Shown in pieces: positions 1 through 10,423 of a DNA stretch of 64,000 nt; the first letter of the stretch is position 1; each line of letters starts with the position of its first letter. The position numbers and the translations under genes were made by a program. The notes below the pieces were generated by a model. That model was not told the origin of the DNA and made no database searches. It worked only from the letters and a program-made list of their open reading frames with translations. The stretch is taken from contig JAKOGI010001173.1 in NCBI GenBank assembly GCA_029747015.1, forward strand, positions 62,001 to 126,000, read 5' to 3'. The stretch comes from Carnegiea gigantea (lineage: Eukaryota > Streptophyta > Magnoliopsida > Caryophyllales > Cactaceae).

Positions 1-769
1 TTCAGCCCATAGGCAGGTTGGAAGATGTGTCAGTCAATATAGGAGACATTTGGGTATTAGAAGACTTCATTGTAGTCGATATGCCTTAAACTGATGATGC
101 CCAAATTATCCTAGGTAGGCCATTTTGGCAACAGTTGGTTGCCACATTGATGTGAGAGAGGGTCGTATTTCTTTTGAGGCAGAGGGGAGGTTTACTGTGT
201 TTAGCCATAGGAAGGAGGAGCGGTTTCTTCTCATTCTTCTATATTGGATGCATTACCCCTTTCCCCTGAGTATGATATGGAGGATGTCTTGAATGATGAA
301 GATCCTCCTCATTCTAAATGGATTTCATATGAGGACCCTGGCCAAGGGTATGTCAGGGTAGAGTTTTCTGCTCCTATGCCACCTAACAAGCCCGAGGTTG
401 AGACCCTACTTCTAATGATTCTTCGATAAGTAAGTATTATAGGTTTACGCGAGTTGTTCACTCTATGCTCCCTTTGGAAGGTATGAATGTTGATTTTAAT
501 GTAAGGGTTGAGCCAGTTGATGATACCCCACCTGATGGGCTAAGAAAGCGATTTGTTTTATATGTGGATAGTGCCTTATGGCATTAAGTTATGAAGACGA
601 AGGACCTGCAGCCAGAATTGTTAAGATGGTACCTTCAACTGAAGAAATTTGACTTTGTGGTTCGCAATAAGGATGATCTAGACCAAGCCCAGAACAAGGG
701 CAAAGCTCTTAACCTTAAGAGAATGCTTTTTGGGAGGCAACCCAAGCTTTCTTTTTCTTTCTTTTTATA
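1..769 (+). pseudogene. Athila-type aspartic protease C-terminal part plus tail (element A)
   Basis: Translation shows the second half of an Athila-type retroviral aspartic protease, including the segment ending ILGRPF that follows the catalytic half in this family, then an acidic tail (EYDMEDVLNDEDPP) and a basic end that stops near 769. The frame is interrupted by several stops and shifts, so no single protein can be made. The catalytic motif lies upstream, outside the window. Normally RT would follow; here the tail instead contains a short segment (WYLQLKKFDF) that weakly resembles the last strand of a Ty3 RNase H, perhaps a scar of an internal deletion. The same tail occurs in element B at 7880-8416, so it belongs to the family and is not a local accident. 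Confidence 0.7.
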
Positions 770-1375
770 GTTTTGATTTTTTATTAATTTTAGTTGTTAT
801 AGAAAAAAAAAGAAAAAAAAGAGATTTTATTAATATATAAATATATGAATAAAATGTTGGCACCATGGTCAGGTAAACCAGAAATATGACCATGAGGTGC
901 CAACCTTAAAAAAAAAAAAAAATAGAAAAAAACCGATGAGTAGCAGACACCACGAACCATCCGTGGTGAGCCCTATGGTCCGTGGTGGGCTGCTACGGGC
1001 CGCGGTCTACGTTTTTGACTATGGTGTCGTTTACCTTTCCCCTCATTTTATCTTGTTCACTCGACACTTTCTCTTTCTTCCTCCCTTCTCTCTCTCTAAA
1101 ACGTCCATAACCAACACCTTCCATCTCGCTTAAATCTTCTCCATTTTTCTTCATTTTTACACCAAATTCCTTTCGTTCACTTAATCTCTGCGTTTCATCC
1201 ATAAGTTCTCATCTCTTTTCTTCTTCTTCTTCAAAATTCATTTCTCCCCTATTCATCCACCATACCCATCCTTTTCTCTCTCTAATTCTTTACATTTTTA
1301 CTTATTTTCTTCAATTTTCTAGGTTTTCGTTCCTATTTTTCGTTTTACTTTTGTTTTTGGTTAGGTTTTGCAACC
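770..1375 (+). promoter_or_regulatory. Leader before ORF1 (A-rich tract, CCACGG motifs, CT-rich stretch)
   Basis: No gene is seen here. The stretch holds an A-rich run (about 803-830 and 908-925), a cluster of ACCACG/CCGTGG elements around 947-1005 like those in the LTRs of the same family, and a pyrimidine-rich leader (about 1065-1345) ending at the ORF1 start codon in the good plant context CAACCATGGC. CT-rich 5' leaders are common in plant mRNAs, so ORF1 may be made from its own transcript. I infer promoter function only from this layout; no clear TATA box was identified. Confidence 0.4.
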
Positions 1376-2759
1376 ATGGCACCAAACAAAAGGAAAAGGA
1401 GCACCAAGGAGGTTGGTTCATCAAGTCAAGCACCACCCCAACCTCAAAGGACATCCAGAATGTCAACCACTGCGTGTGCTAGAGGTAACATTCTTCACCC
1501 TCTTGGTTTGACTCGTCCTGATCTTGTTGCTAGATATAATTGTTTGAATGAATGTGTAGTAGTAGCAACTAGACATTATGATGAGGATTTGTTACCCCGA
1601 TTGGGAATATTGGATGATATTTATTGGTTGTTTGTTAGAGGTGGTATGAGCATTGGTTGTTTGTTAGAGGTGGTGTGAGCTAGTTTTTAGAACTCAAAGG
1701 GCATATATAGGGACCTGACCTTAGAATTTCTAAGTACACTCCATGTCGAGGTCACTAGAGGGCCTCAATGCCAAACTGGATATATATCGTTTTATTTGAA
1801 GGGTCAATTGTATGAACTGAACTTAGATACCTTCAATAGTATTTTTGGTTTTCCACCTAGCATGGATATACTGAGTCGCCAAGTCCCATGTGAATTCAGC
1901 CTGAGTCCATTTTGGGGTGAACTTTCGGGGAGTGTTAGGTATAGTACCAGTTCATCGAAACGCATACATATTAGGAACCCCTACACTAGAGTAGCTCAGC
2001 ATATCCTTCCTTGTTCCCTGTTTGCCCAGGATGATAGTTTGAATGTCCCGAGGCTTTCTGAGTTGTACTTTCTGTCCTGTATGCTTGATGGTGTCCAACT
2101 TGACCCAGGTTCATTCCTAGCTAGCCTATTGCATAGTGTTGCCATTAGCACTAATGGTAGGATAGTCATTGGTGGAATAATAACTACTATTGCTAGATTC
2201 TTGGGTGTTGAGCCCGATCCTGAGGATAAAGTTTCTTGGTCTGAGAGGCTTGATCAAGCTGCTTTTGAAATTATGAACTTTTGTGAAGTTGAGGCTGGCC
2301 GTTTGTGTTGGATTTACCCTAGGGACTGGCGTTTGCCGCTTCCTAATGTCGATCATACTACTTTGCTTCACCGAGGCAACCTTTATTGGGTACCTGGTGA
2401 TGACGAGGTTGTTTGACCTATACCCCACCAACACCCCTCACTCTAGTCAAGCAGGACCTAGTTCTTCCTCTTAACCACCTCACCTCAGTATTCTGATACC
2501 TAAGACACCCTTAGGTCCGTTTAAGAGGAGCAAGTTTCCCTCCGAGCCTTTGTAGCTTCAGAGAGCGCCGCTCTTCGGGACTTTGTCCGAGAGCGCCGCT
2601 CTTAGGGACTTTGTCCAAGAGTGCCGCGATGAGCTTCGTGGGTTGCTTGCTTCCCAGACCCAATAGTACCAAGACTACAGGGCATGTCTAGAGACCTGGC
2701 AAGATTGGCATATCTCCTATGAACAACCACCTTATCCTCCTCCAACTCCTCCTCTCTGA
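1376..2759 (+). pseudogene. ATHILA ORF-1-like protein gene, element A (broken)
   Basis: The product resembles the ATHILA ORF-1 family of plant gypsy elements, whose function is unknown. The N-terminus is basic (NKRKRSTKEV) and Ser/Gln-rich. The central domain has the motifs LPRLGILDDI, LNLDTFNSIFGFPP, ARFLGVEPDP and NLYWVPGDDE. The C-terminal part near 2600-2700 is charged and probably coiled, with DELRGLLAS, and the end is proline-rich. The frame opens at 1376 but is broken by a 29-bp tandem duplication at 1623-1680. A 2-base loss near 1710 restores it. A TGA at 2414-2416 is also present at the matching place in copy B. This is a dead copy. The gene sits where RT/INT should be and ahead of the 3' untranslated region, the place of extra or env-position ORFs in other plant elements. 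Confidence 0.8.
1623..1680 (+). repeat. 29-bp tandem duplication inside ORF1
   Basis: Two adjacent 29-base units (1623-1651 and 1652-1680) differ at one base. Element B has a single unit at the same place. The extra 29 bases shift the frame and create the stop that ends the first ORF1 fragment. Confidence 0.93.
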
Positions 2760-4505
2760 TTATAATTTTTGCTACTCCGCCTTCCTTTTTATTATGATGT
2801 GCCCACATTAAGGGCAATGTGCGATTCAACCATGGGGGAGTTAGTTATTATATTTGACATCTGATGGTTTTTTTTTTTTGTGTTTTTTTTTTTTTTGGGG
2901 GGCTTTGTATATATTTTAGTGGTAGTTTTTCTAGTTTTTGTTTTAGTTGTGTTTTAGTAGTGCATTTAGTATTCTTCTAGGTTGCATTTTAGTTTCTTTC
3001 TTCTGCTAGTTTCTTTTGCATTTTAATTTGCATTGTTCGTAGTAGCACCCAAAAAAAAAAAAAAATCCTCCGATGATGATCTTTGTAGATTTAGTAGCTT
3101 TCTTTGGTTAGTTTGATAATTTGATTCGCCCAGATTGTGCATAAAAGTTTGCGAATGAATTTTCAAACTAAATTCCATGTCTTGACCATATGTTAAATGC
3201 GAATTGATTTTTCCCCGTAAGTCTTTACATGAAATTTTGGCATGTATGAGCTAGTAAGCTACTTTTAACTATGGCAGATGTCTCATCAGACTCTGAGCTT
3301 TTGGAGACTGTTTATCATTGTTAGTCTCATATTTTCTTTCATGTGTGACTCTTCCTTTACGTCACTTCTCTAGGACTTACCTTGATTCTCATTCAAAATC
3401 ACATTTCGCATACGCATTTAGGCAATATGATTGAGGCATTTTTCTTTCTTTGATTTATTTGGAACCCACGGCCAAATAGCCACCCTTGTTGCGTATTGTA
3501 TCCCTTGTTAGCCCCTTTGAGCCTACAATCGTTTTTCTTGATATGAATGCCTACTTTTAGTCCATGAGCAAATACTTGTCTTACCTTTAAGCCAAGGCTA
3601 GAAGAGCATTACATTTTTTTACATCAAGTTTGATAGGGCTTTAGCAAGGTGGACTGTTATTCTCTTTAGTGAATTTCGGTTGCTTGGTGCAGGGATGCAA
3701 ACATTTGATAAATCCTTTATTTCATTATGTAAAGTTCATAGAAGAGTTCGATTTTAAAGTTCGTTATGGAATTCCCTTGGCTATTCCTCTTTGGAAAAAA
3801 AGAAGAGAATTGAACAACAAAAAAAAAAAAAGAGGAAGAAAGGAAAAGGAAAAAGGTTCGCTATGTAAGGTATTTGTGATTTTCGACTCTATCTCTTTTC
3901 ATTTAGGATTTATTTTGTTGATGACTTGATATAGTTCGAAAAGGATGCAGTATGATGCATTGGAATTGTTTAAGCTCTTAATCTATGGCTTTTAGCTCTT
4001 CATTTCCAAAAATATTTGTTCCCCTCTTACCTTTACCCTAAGCCACGTTACATCCCTGTGAAATTCCTCATGATTGTTTAGTGTATTTGCATTTTACTGG
4101 TGGCGAATTTGAGAATCTTGTCAAGCATATAGTAGATTTGTGTCCAAGGAATGAGAATTGAGAGAACCTTTATATATATACATTGTCAAACACATGAGCG
4201 CTAAATGCCACAAAACTATAGTGAGGTTGTACCGGCCTTGCTAGTCTTACTCATTTCATATGCTAGAATGATTGTATTTGATAATTTGGAGGGTGATTGG
4301 TTCAAGTTTTGCATTATGGTCTATAAAACGTTTTTGAAATTTCATTCTCTATTATGTTTGTTAGTGATATTTTTGCAACTTTTTGGGCTACCTTTGGATC
4401 ATCCTTGCCATTTGAATGTTATCTATGTCTATCCTAAAGAGGCTGTGTATATCTTTAATCCTTGCATTGCTTGAGGACAAGCAACAGTTTAAGTATAGGG
4501 AAGTT
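2760..4505 (+). other. 3' untranslated region of element A with polypurine tract
   Basis: No coding region is supported. The stretch begins with a purine-rich ATGGGGGAG block (about 2833), then T-rich runs (2868-2898) and an A-rich tract (about 3797-3860). The last 500 bases match, on the opposite strand, the ends of the X units (for example the region just right of 27535 and 53777). The sequence CTTGAGGACAAGCAACAG, then an AGTATAGGGAAGT polypurine tract, lies directly before the LTR. Small ORFs here are chance. Confidence 0.7.
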
Positions 4506-5776
4506 TGATAAGTGCTTTATATGTACATCTTTTTGGGGCCGTTTTGCCTCGTTTTTACGAGAATTTTGTGCTTAATGATGTTATTTACTCTCCCATTCTC
4601 GACTTATACTTGGGTGCAGTTGTTTTTTGTATTTTGCAGGATTTTTAGACTTTTTACCCAACATTTTCCCTTTGATGGCTATGTTTTGACCTCTACCACG
4701 GTCATCCATGTTTTGCCATGACCATAGAGCAAAGAAAGGGCAAAAATCGGGATCCAGCACAGACCATGGTCAGACCGTGGTGAACCCCACAGACTGTGGT
4801 ATACCTATAACTGTTGCCTCTTCGTTTTCCCTCGGTTGTGTGGATGAGATCAATCGGAATTTTCTATAAACAGTGACGTTTAGCAGTGAAGGAAGAGCAC
4901 CCCAAGGCATCCCAAGCAAGCAAGCAAGTAGAATTAGCCTAGTTTAGCTTAGTTTAGTTTCTCTCAAATTTTGTTCTTTACTTAGTTTTGTGTGAGTTTT
5001 GAGTGTGAGAGTTTTGATCCTGAGGCGGTTCTGAGGCCCTTGGTGAAGGCCATCTCAGTTAAGTCCCTTCTGCTCAAGATTTCGCTAATTTCTGTGGTTA
5101 GTTTATTTTTGATCATGTGCGAGTAGTTTTCTTAGTCTAGGAATTTAGCAGTTGGTGGAATTGTTATTGGATCATGTTTTCATTTAATGAATTGTGCTTA
5201 TTTTCATGATTGATTTGATTTCATTCTATCAAGTGTTTGATATGTTGTGAGTTGATTTTTGGCCAAAATTTATTTGCACTTAAAACAATCGAGTGAATAT
5301 TCAAAAGACGACATTTGGTTATTGGATTGCTTGAATAGACTTAGCATAACTTCGTGTTGAAAGAGCGATTTATATGTTAGCAGGGCTACTAAGTGATCGA
5401 ATATATTAAACTTGAATTAAGTCAAATTAGTTTGAAGAAACGATGTTTGCTTAGTTTAGGCAAATTTGATTGATTTCGAAAGAATAGATCAAGTTTCTTG
5501 ATAAGATTGTAATTCCTCGGGTTTAACCAATTAGAGAACAGCATATGTTTTTTCATTTTGATCCAATTCCCTTGCATAACTGTGAAAATTCCTAGACGTT
5601 TTTCTCTTATTGATTTAGACAAGTTTATTTGCTGTAGTTAATCGAATCCATTTGAAATAGAGTTTTGCTTAACATATTCTGACAAAACTAGGCTCGATAG
5701 ATTACTTTAGTCCCTGAGGAACGATATCTTTTGTCTATATTACGAACACCTGTGCACTTGCGGCAGTGTCATATCA
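4506..5776 (+). repeat. Athila-like LTR shared by elements A and B
   Basis: The LTR starts TGATAAGTGC and ends GTCATATCA, giving TG...CA ends and a length of 1271 bp. A polypurine tract precedes it and a tRNA-Asp priming site follows, so it can serve as 3' LTR of A and 5' LTR of B. The same LTR, split by the X array, is at 25523-26242 plus 62599-63144. It contains ACCACGGTC/ACCGTGGTG elements near 4695-4800. Confidence 0.92.
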
Positions 5777-5781
5777 AGTTT

Positions 5782-5799
5782 TGGCACCGTTGCTGGGGA
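5782..5799 (+). other. Primer binding site of element B (tRNA-Asp type)
   Basis: TGGCACCGTTGCTGGGGA differs at two positions from the complement of the 3' end of plant tRNA-Asp. It lies five bases after the LTR end, the expected place for minus-strand priming. Confidence 0.85.
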
Positions 5800-5949
5800 C
5801 GAAATTGCTAACTATTGAGTATTGTCTTACGAACGTGACCAAGCATTTTTATTATTTTGTTTTGTTTTGTTTTCTTGTTATTTTTCTTTTCCCTGTTTAA
5901 TTGCGCTGGTAGTGTTGGTGAAAGTGCTCGCAGAAATTTTTCCTAGTTT

Positions 5950-7340
5950 ATGCGAAGTCTGATTCTGTACGAGCTCGATCCAGAGATTGAGAGGACTTTT
6001 CGCTTAGGGAGGAAAAAGCAAAGGATCGAACAACAAAGGAGCGAGGCAAGAAGGAATTCAAACATGGCGGGTGAAGAAAAAGGACTCTTTATGATTTCGT
6101 TACCCCTGGAGTCCAAGGGATCGCCTCAAGCACAGCTCGGCCTACTGGGGATGCCAATAACTTCGAACTCAAGCCAGCACTTATTTCCATGGTGCAACAA
6201 TCTTAGTTCGGTAGAACCCCTTTGGAAGACCCGAATCTACACCTCTCGGTCTTTTTAGAGGCATGTGATACACTAAAGTTAAACGGAGTCTCCAGTGATG
6301 TGATTTGCCTGTGCTTATTCCCTTTTTCATTGAGGGATAAAGCGAGGACTTGGTTGCACTCTTTGCCGTCTGGTTGCATAACTACTTGGGACGAGTTGAC
6401 AAGAACTTTCCTCGCCAAATTCTTCCCTCCAAGCAAGACAGAGAGCCTGAGAAATCAAATCACCAACTTCCTGCAAAAACAGGATGGGACGCTCTGTGTT
6501 TGTGAAGCCATCATGGTCTTCAGCACTGGATGATTATCCAGGCCTATTATAACGATGTGACCCAAGCTGTGAGGTCCACCATTAATGCGGCGGGTGGAGG
6601 AGCTTTAATGAGCAAGACCGAGGACGAAGCCTATAACCTCATTGAGGAGATGGCGTTTAATAACTTTCAATGGTCCACTAAAAGAATCCAACCCAGGCGG
6701 GTTGGCTGTAAGCTTGAAGTTGATGCTTTTACTTTACTTTTTGCGAAAGTAGATGCCATGACAAAAAGACTAGACCAACTGAATGTTAATGCTGTAAACT
6801 CTAGTGCCCCTTCCCATTGTGAGATATGTTGTTCAATTGAGCATATATCTTTGAACTGTCATGTTGGGAGTCCTTTTTCCTAGGACCCCGATGAAGTTAA
6901 TTTTATTCAAAATTTCAACCTGAGACCGACCAATGACCCTTACTCTGTTACCTATAATCCATGTTGGATGAATCACCCAAATCTCTCTTATACGTCGAAT
7001 CCAAACACTGTGAATATGCCGATTATGAACGTTAGAATACCCCCTGGTTTTCAAACGACCCCATTCCCTTCTCAGATGCCCCAAAAGTAAGATTTAGAGC
7101 TAATGATGGAAGACATGCTTATGGCACAACAGAAACAAAATGAGTAAATTAAGCAATTAGCCTCAAAGGTTGATGTGTTTACAACTTATAATAGGATGTT
7201 AGAGGCCTAGATTGCCTAGAAAGCTACTTTTTCATCTGTGCCCCCAGATAGACTTCCCAGTAAGCTTGAACCCAACCCTCATGAGCATTGTAACTGTGTC
7301 ACCATGAAAGAGAATGAAGAGGACTTAACTGACTCTAAGT
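5950..7340 (+). pseudogene. Athila-type gag with gag-pro linker (element B)
   Basis: This is the capsid gene of an Athila-type element. The N-terminal part begins MRSLILYELDPEIERTF. A retrotransposon gag domain follows (KARTWLHSLPSG, TWDELTRTFLAKFFP), then a conserved block NLIEEMAFNNFQW and a CEIC...LNC remnant of a zinc knuckle near 6820-6860. After 6884 comes a linker with MLMAQQKQNE. The frame is broken: a shift lies between the first block (5950-6200) and the second (from 6222), an in-frame TAG replaces a Gln codon near 6208, and about 36 bases present in D (63868-63903) are missing near 6500. Element D carries the closest relative in the window. No intact Gag can be made. Confidence 0.82.
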
Positions 7341-7372
7341 AAGTACCAAAGGAAGAAGGTAAAGAGATAACT

Positions 7373-8416
7373 ATGGCTGGTAGTAAAGAGAGCAACTATG
7401 GTGGCAAGACTGCTACATTTGTAGAGAATGACTCTATTCAGATCCCTACCATTTTTCCCCCTAAGCTTTCTGACCTAGGTAGTTTCTCTACCCCATGCAT
7501 TATAGGAAGGGTAGAAATCGAGCGAGGGCTATGTGACTTAAGTGCAAGTGTTAGCATAATGCCCTACTCTTTATATCATATGCTACACTAAGGACCGCTA
7601 CTAGCCGCCGCATTTTCACTACAGTTGGCGGATGGTTCTACAACGCAGCCCATAGGCAGGTTGGAAGATGTGTCAATCAATATAGGAGACATTTGGGTGT
7701 TAGAAGACTTCATTGCAGTTGATATGCCTGACACTGATGATGCCTAAATTATCCTAGGTAGGCCCATTTTGGCGATAGTTGGTTGCTATATTAATATGAG
7801 AAAGGGTCGTATTTCGTTTGGGGCAGAGGGGAGGTTTACTGTGTTTAGTCGTAGGAAGGAGGATGCGGTTTCTTCTCATTCTTCTATATTGGATTTATTA
7901 CCCGTTTCCCTTGAGTATGATATGGACGATGTCTTGAATGATGAAGATCCTCCTGATTCTGAATGGATTTCATATGAGGACCCTAACTAAGGGTGTGTCA
8001 AGGTAGAGTTTTCTGCTCCTATGCCACCTAACAAGCCCGCGGTTGAGACCCCTTCTTTTAATGATTCTTTGATAAGTGAGTATTACAGGTTTGTATGAGT
8101 TATTCACTCTATGCCCTCTTTAGAAGGTATCAATGTTGATTTTGATGTAAGTGTTGAGCTAGTTGATGATAGCCCGTCCGATGGGCCAAGAAAGTGATTT
8201 GTTTTATATACGGATGGTGTGTTATGGCACAAAGTTATGAAGAGGAAGGACTTGCAGCCAGAATTATTAAGATGATACCTTCAACTGAAAAAGTTTGACT
8301 TTGTGGTTCGCGATAAGGCTGATCCGGACCAAGCCTAGAACAAGGGTTAAGCTCTTGACCTTAAGAGAGCGCTTCTTGGGAGGCAACCCAAGCTTTGTTT
8401 CTCTTTCCTTTTTATA
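7373..8416 (+). pseudogene. Athila-type aspartic protease plus tail (element B)
   Basis: The protease would cleave Gag and Gag-Pol. The active-site region reads CDLSASVSIMPYSLY; Athila-type proteases usually have DLGAS here, so the catalytic glycine appears changed to serine. The second half (IGDIWVLEDF, then a retained Asp-rich stretch and ILGRP) follows at 7680-7770, separated by stops. The tail (EYDMDDVLNDEDPPDSEW, then WYLQLKKF-like residues) runs to about 8416. RT should follow but does not. Broken by several stops and shifts. Confidence 0.75.
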
Positions 8417-9011
8417 GTCTTGAGTTTTTATTAATTTTAGTTGTTATAGAAAAAAAAGAAAAAAAATATAGAAAAAAAATATAAATATATGAATAAAATG
8501 TTGACACCATGGTCAGGTAAACCAGAAATATGACCATGAGGTGCCAACCTTAAAAAAATAGAACAAAATCGAGTAGTAGCAGACACCACGAACCGTCGAT
8601 GTTGAGCCCTACTGTCCGTGGTAGGCTGCTAAGGGCCACTGTCTATGTTTTGGCCTGTGGTGTCGTTTCCCTTTCCCCTCATCTCATCTTCTTCACTCGA
8701 CACTTTCTCTTTCTTCATCCCTTCTCTCTCTCTAAAACCTCCATAACCAACACCTTCAATCTCCCTTAAATCTTCTTCATTTTTCTTCATTTTCACACCA
8801 AATTCCTTTCTTTCACTTAATCTCCGCAATTCATCCACAAGTTCTCATCTATTTTCTTCTTCTTTTTCAAAATTCACTTCACCCTCATTCATCCACCATA
8901 CCTATCCTTTTCTCTCTTTAATTCTTCACGTTTTCACCTATTTTCTTCAATTTTCTAGGTTTTCGTTCCTATTTTTTGTTTTAGTTTTGTTTTTGGTTAG
9001 GTTTTGTAACC
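8417..9011 (+). promoter_or_regulatory. Leader before ORF1 (element B)
   Basis: This matches 770-1375 of element A: an A-rich stretch (8447-8480), CACGAACCGTCG and GTCCGTGG motifs (8587-8625), and a CT-rich leader (8690-8960) up to AACCATGGC at the ORF1 start. Nothing coding is seen. Confidence 0.4.
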
Positions 9012-10340
9012 ATGGCACCAAACACAAGGAAAAGGAGCACCAAGGAGGTTGGTTCCTCAATTCAAGCACCACTCTAACCTTAAAGGTCATCCAAAATGTC
9101 AAGGAATGCGCGTGCTAGAGGTAACATACTCCACCCTCTTGGTTTCATTCATCCTGGTCATGTTGCTAGATATAATTGTTTGAATGAACGTCTCGTAGGA
9201 GCAACTAGATATTATGATGAGGATTTGTTACCCCGATTGGGAATATTGGATGATATTCATTGGTTGTTTGTTAGAGGTGGTATGAGCCACTTTTTAGAAT
9301 TCAAAGAGCATACATATAGAGACCTGACCTTAGAATTTCTAAGTACACTCCATGTCGAGGTCCCTAGAGGGCCTCAATGTGAAGCTGGATATATATCGTT
9401 TTATTTGTAGGGTCAATTATATGAGCTGAACTTAGATATCTTCAATAGTATTTTCGATTTTTCACCTTGCATGGATATACCGAGTCACCAAGTCCCCTTT
9501 GAATTCATCCTGAATGCAATTTAGGGTGAACTTTCGGGGAGTGCTAGGTACAATACCAGTTCATCGAAATGCACGCATATTAAGAATCCCTGTATTAGAG
9601 TAGCTTAGCATATCCTTGCTTGTTCTCTGTTTGCTCGGGACGATAGTTTGAATGTCCTGAGACTTTCTGAGTTGAACTTTCTGTCCTGTATGCTTAACGG
9701 TCTCCAACTTGACCCAGGTTCATTCTTAGCTAGCCAATTACATTGTGCTATCGTTAGCACTAATGGTAGGATAGTCATTGGTGGGATAACAACTACTATT
9801 GCTAGATTCTTGGGTATTGAGCCCAATCCTGAGGATAGACTTTCTGGGTCTGAGAGGCTTGATCAAGCTGCTTTTGAGATTATGAACTTTTGTGAAGTTG
9901 AGGCTGGCCGTTTGTGTTGGATTTATCCTGAGGACCGGCGTTCGCCGCTTCCTAATGTCGATCATACTACTTTGCTTCAGCGAGGCAACCTTTACTGGGT
10001 ACCTGGTGATGACGAGATTATTTGACGTGTACCCCACCAACCCCCCCACTCTAGTCAAGCAGAACCTAGTTCTTCCTCTCAACCACCCTCACCTTAGTAT
10101 TCTGATATCTAGGACACCCTTAGGTCCATTCAAGAGGAGTAAGTTTCCTTTCGAGCCTTTGTAACTTTAGAGAGCGCCGCTCTTCGGGACTTTGTCTGAG
10201 AGCGCCACGATGAGCTTCAGGGGTTGCTTGCTTCCCAAACCTAATATTTCCAAGAGTACAAGACATGTCTAGAGACCTGGCAAGATTGGCATATCTCCTA
10301 TGGACAACCACCCCATCCCCCTCCAACTCCTCCTCTCTGA
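9012..10340 (+). pseudogene. ATHILA ORF-1-like protein gene, element B (broken)
   Basis: Second copy of the gene at 1376-2759, with the same start context and the same blocks: LPRLGILDDIHWLF, YRDLTLEFLSTLHVEV, ARFLGIEPNPED and NLYWVPGDDE. This copy lacks the 29-bp duplication, so the region around 9290 reads smoothly. It is closed by several nonsense codons that look like Gln-to-stop C-to-T changes (near 9075, 9085 and 9407) and by stops near 9520 and 9606. A TGA at 10022-10024 is shared with copy A. The C-terminal part has ERHDELQGLLAS, the most complete form of this motif in the gypsy copies. Function unknown. Confidence 0.8.
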
Positions 10341-10423
10341 TTTTAATTTCTACTACTCCCCTTTCCTTTTTATTATGACGTGCCCACATTGAGGGCAATG
10401 TGCGACTCAAGTATGGGGGAGTT

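Larger units (their letters stand above)
1..4505 (+). mobile_element. Athila-like Ty3/gypsy element A, 3' part of internal region
   Basis: This is the 3' portion of a gypsy-type internal region, truncated by the window edge. From left to right it holds the end of a protease, a short tail, an untranslated leader, an ATHILA ORF-1-like gene and a long 3' untranslated stretch ending in a purine-rich tract just before the LTR at 4506. Position 1 corresponds to about 7643 in element B, and the two run parallel to about 2840. No reverse transcriptase, RNase H or integrase lies between protease and ORF1, where a complete Athila element would carry them. The element shares its LTR with B, so A-LTR-B form a tandem pair. 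The family assignment rests on ORF1 and on the tRNA-Asp priming site next to the shared LTR. Confidence 0.85.
5777..10423 (+). mobile_element. Athila-like element B, non-autonomous (gag-pro-ORF1), truncated
   Basis: The internal region starts with a tRNA-Asp priming site, then gag, protease and ATHILA ORF-1-like genes, all decayed. It is cut at 10423, three bases after the GGGGGA purine block, by the end of a chromovirus LTR. Nothing like RT, RNase H body or integrase lies between protease (ends about 8416) and ORF1 (starts 9012). The same order in A shows that this is a family arrangement: either a deletion derivative that was amplified or an element relying on enzymes in trans. Confidence 0.85.

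Noticed and set aside
4205..4721. Hydrophobic small ORFs near the end of element A and the start of the LTR
   Set aside because: They fall in the 3' untranslated region and LTR, and are not conserved in the X or D counterparts.
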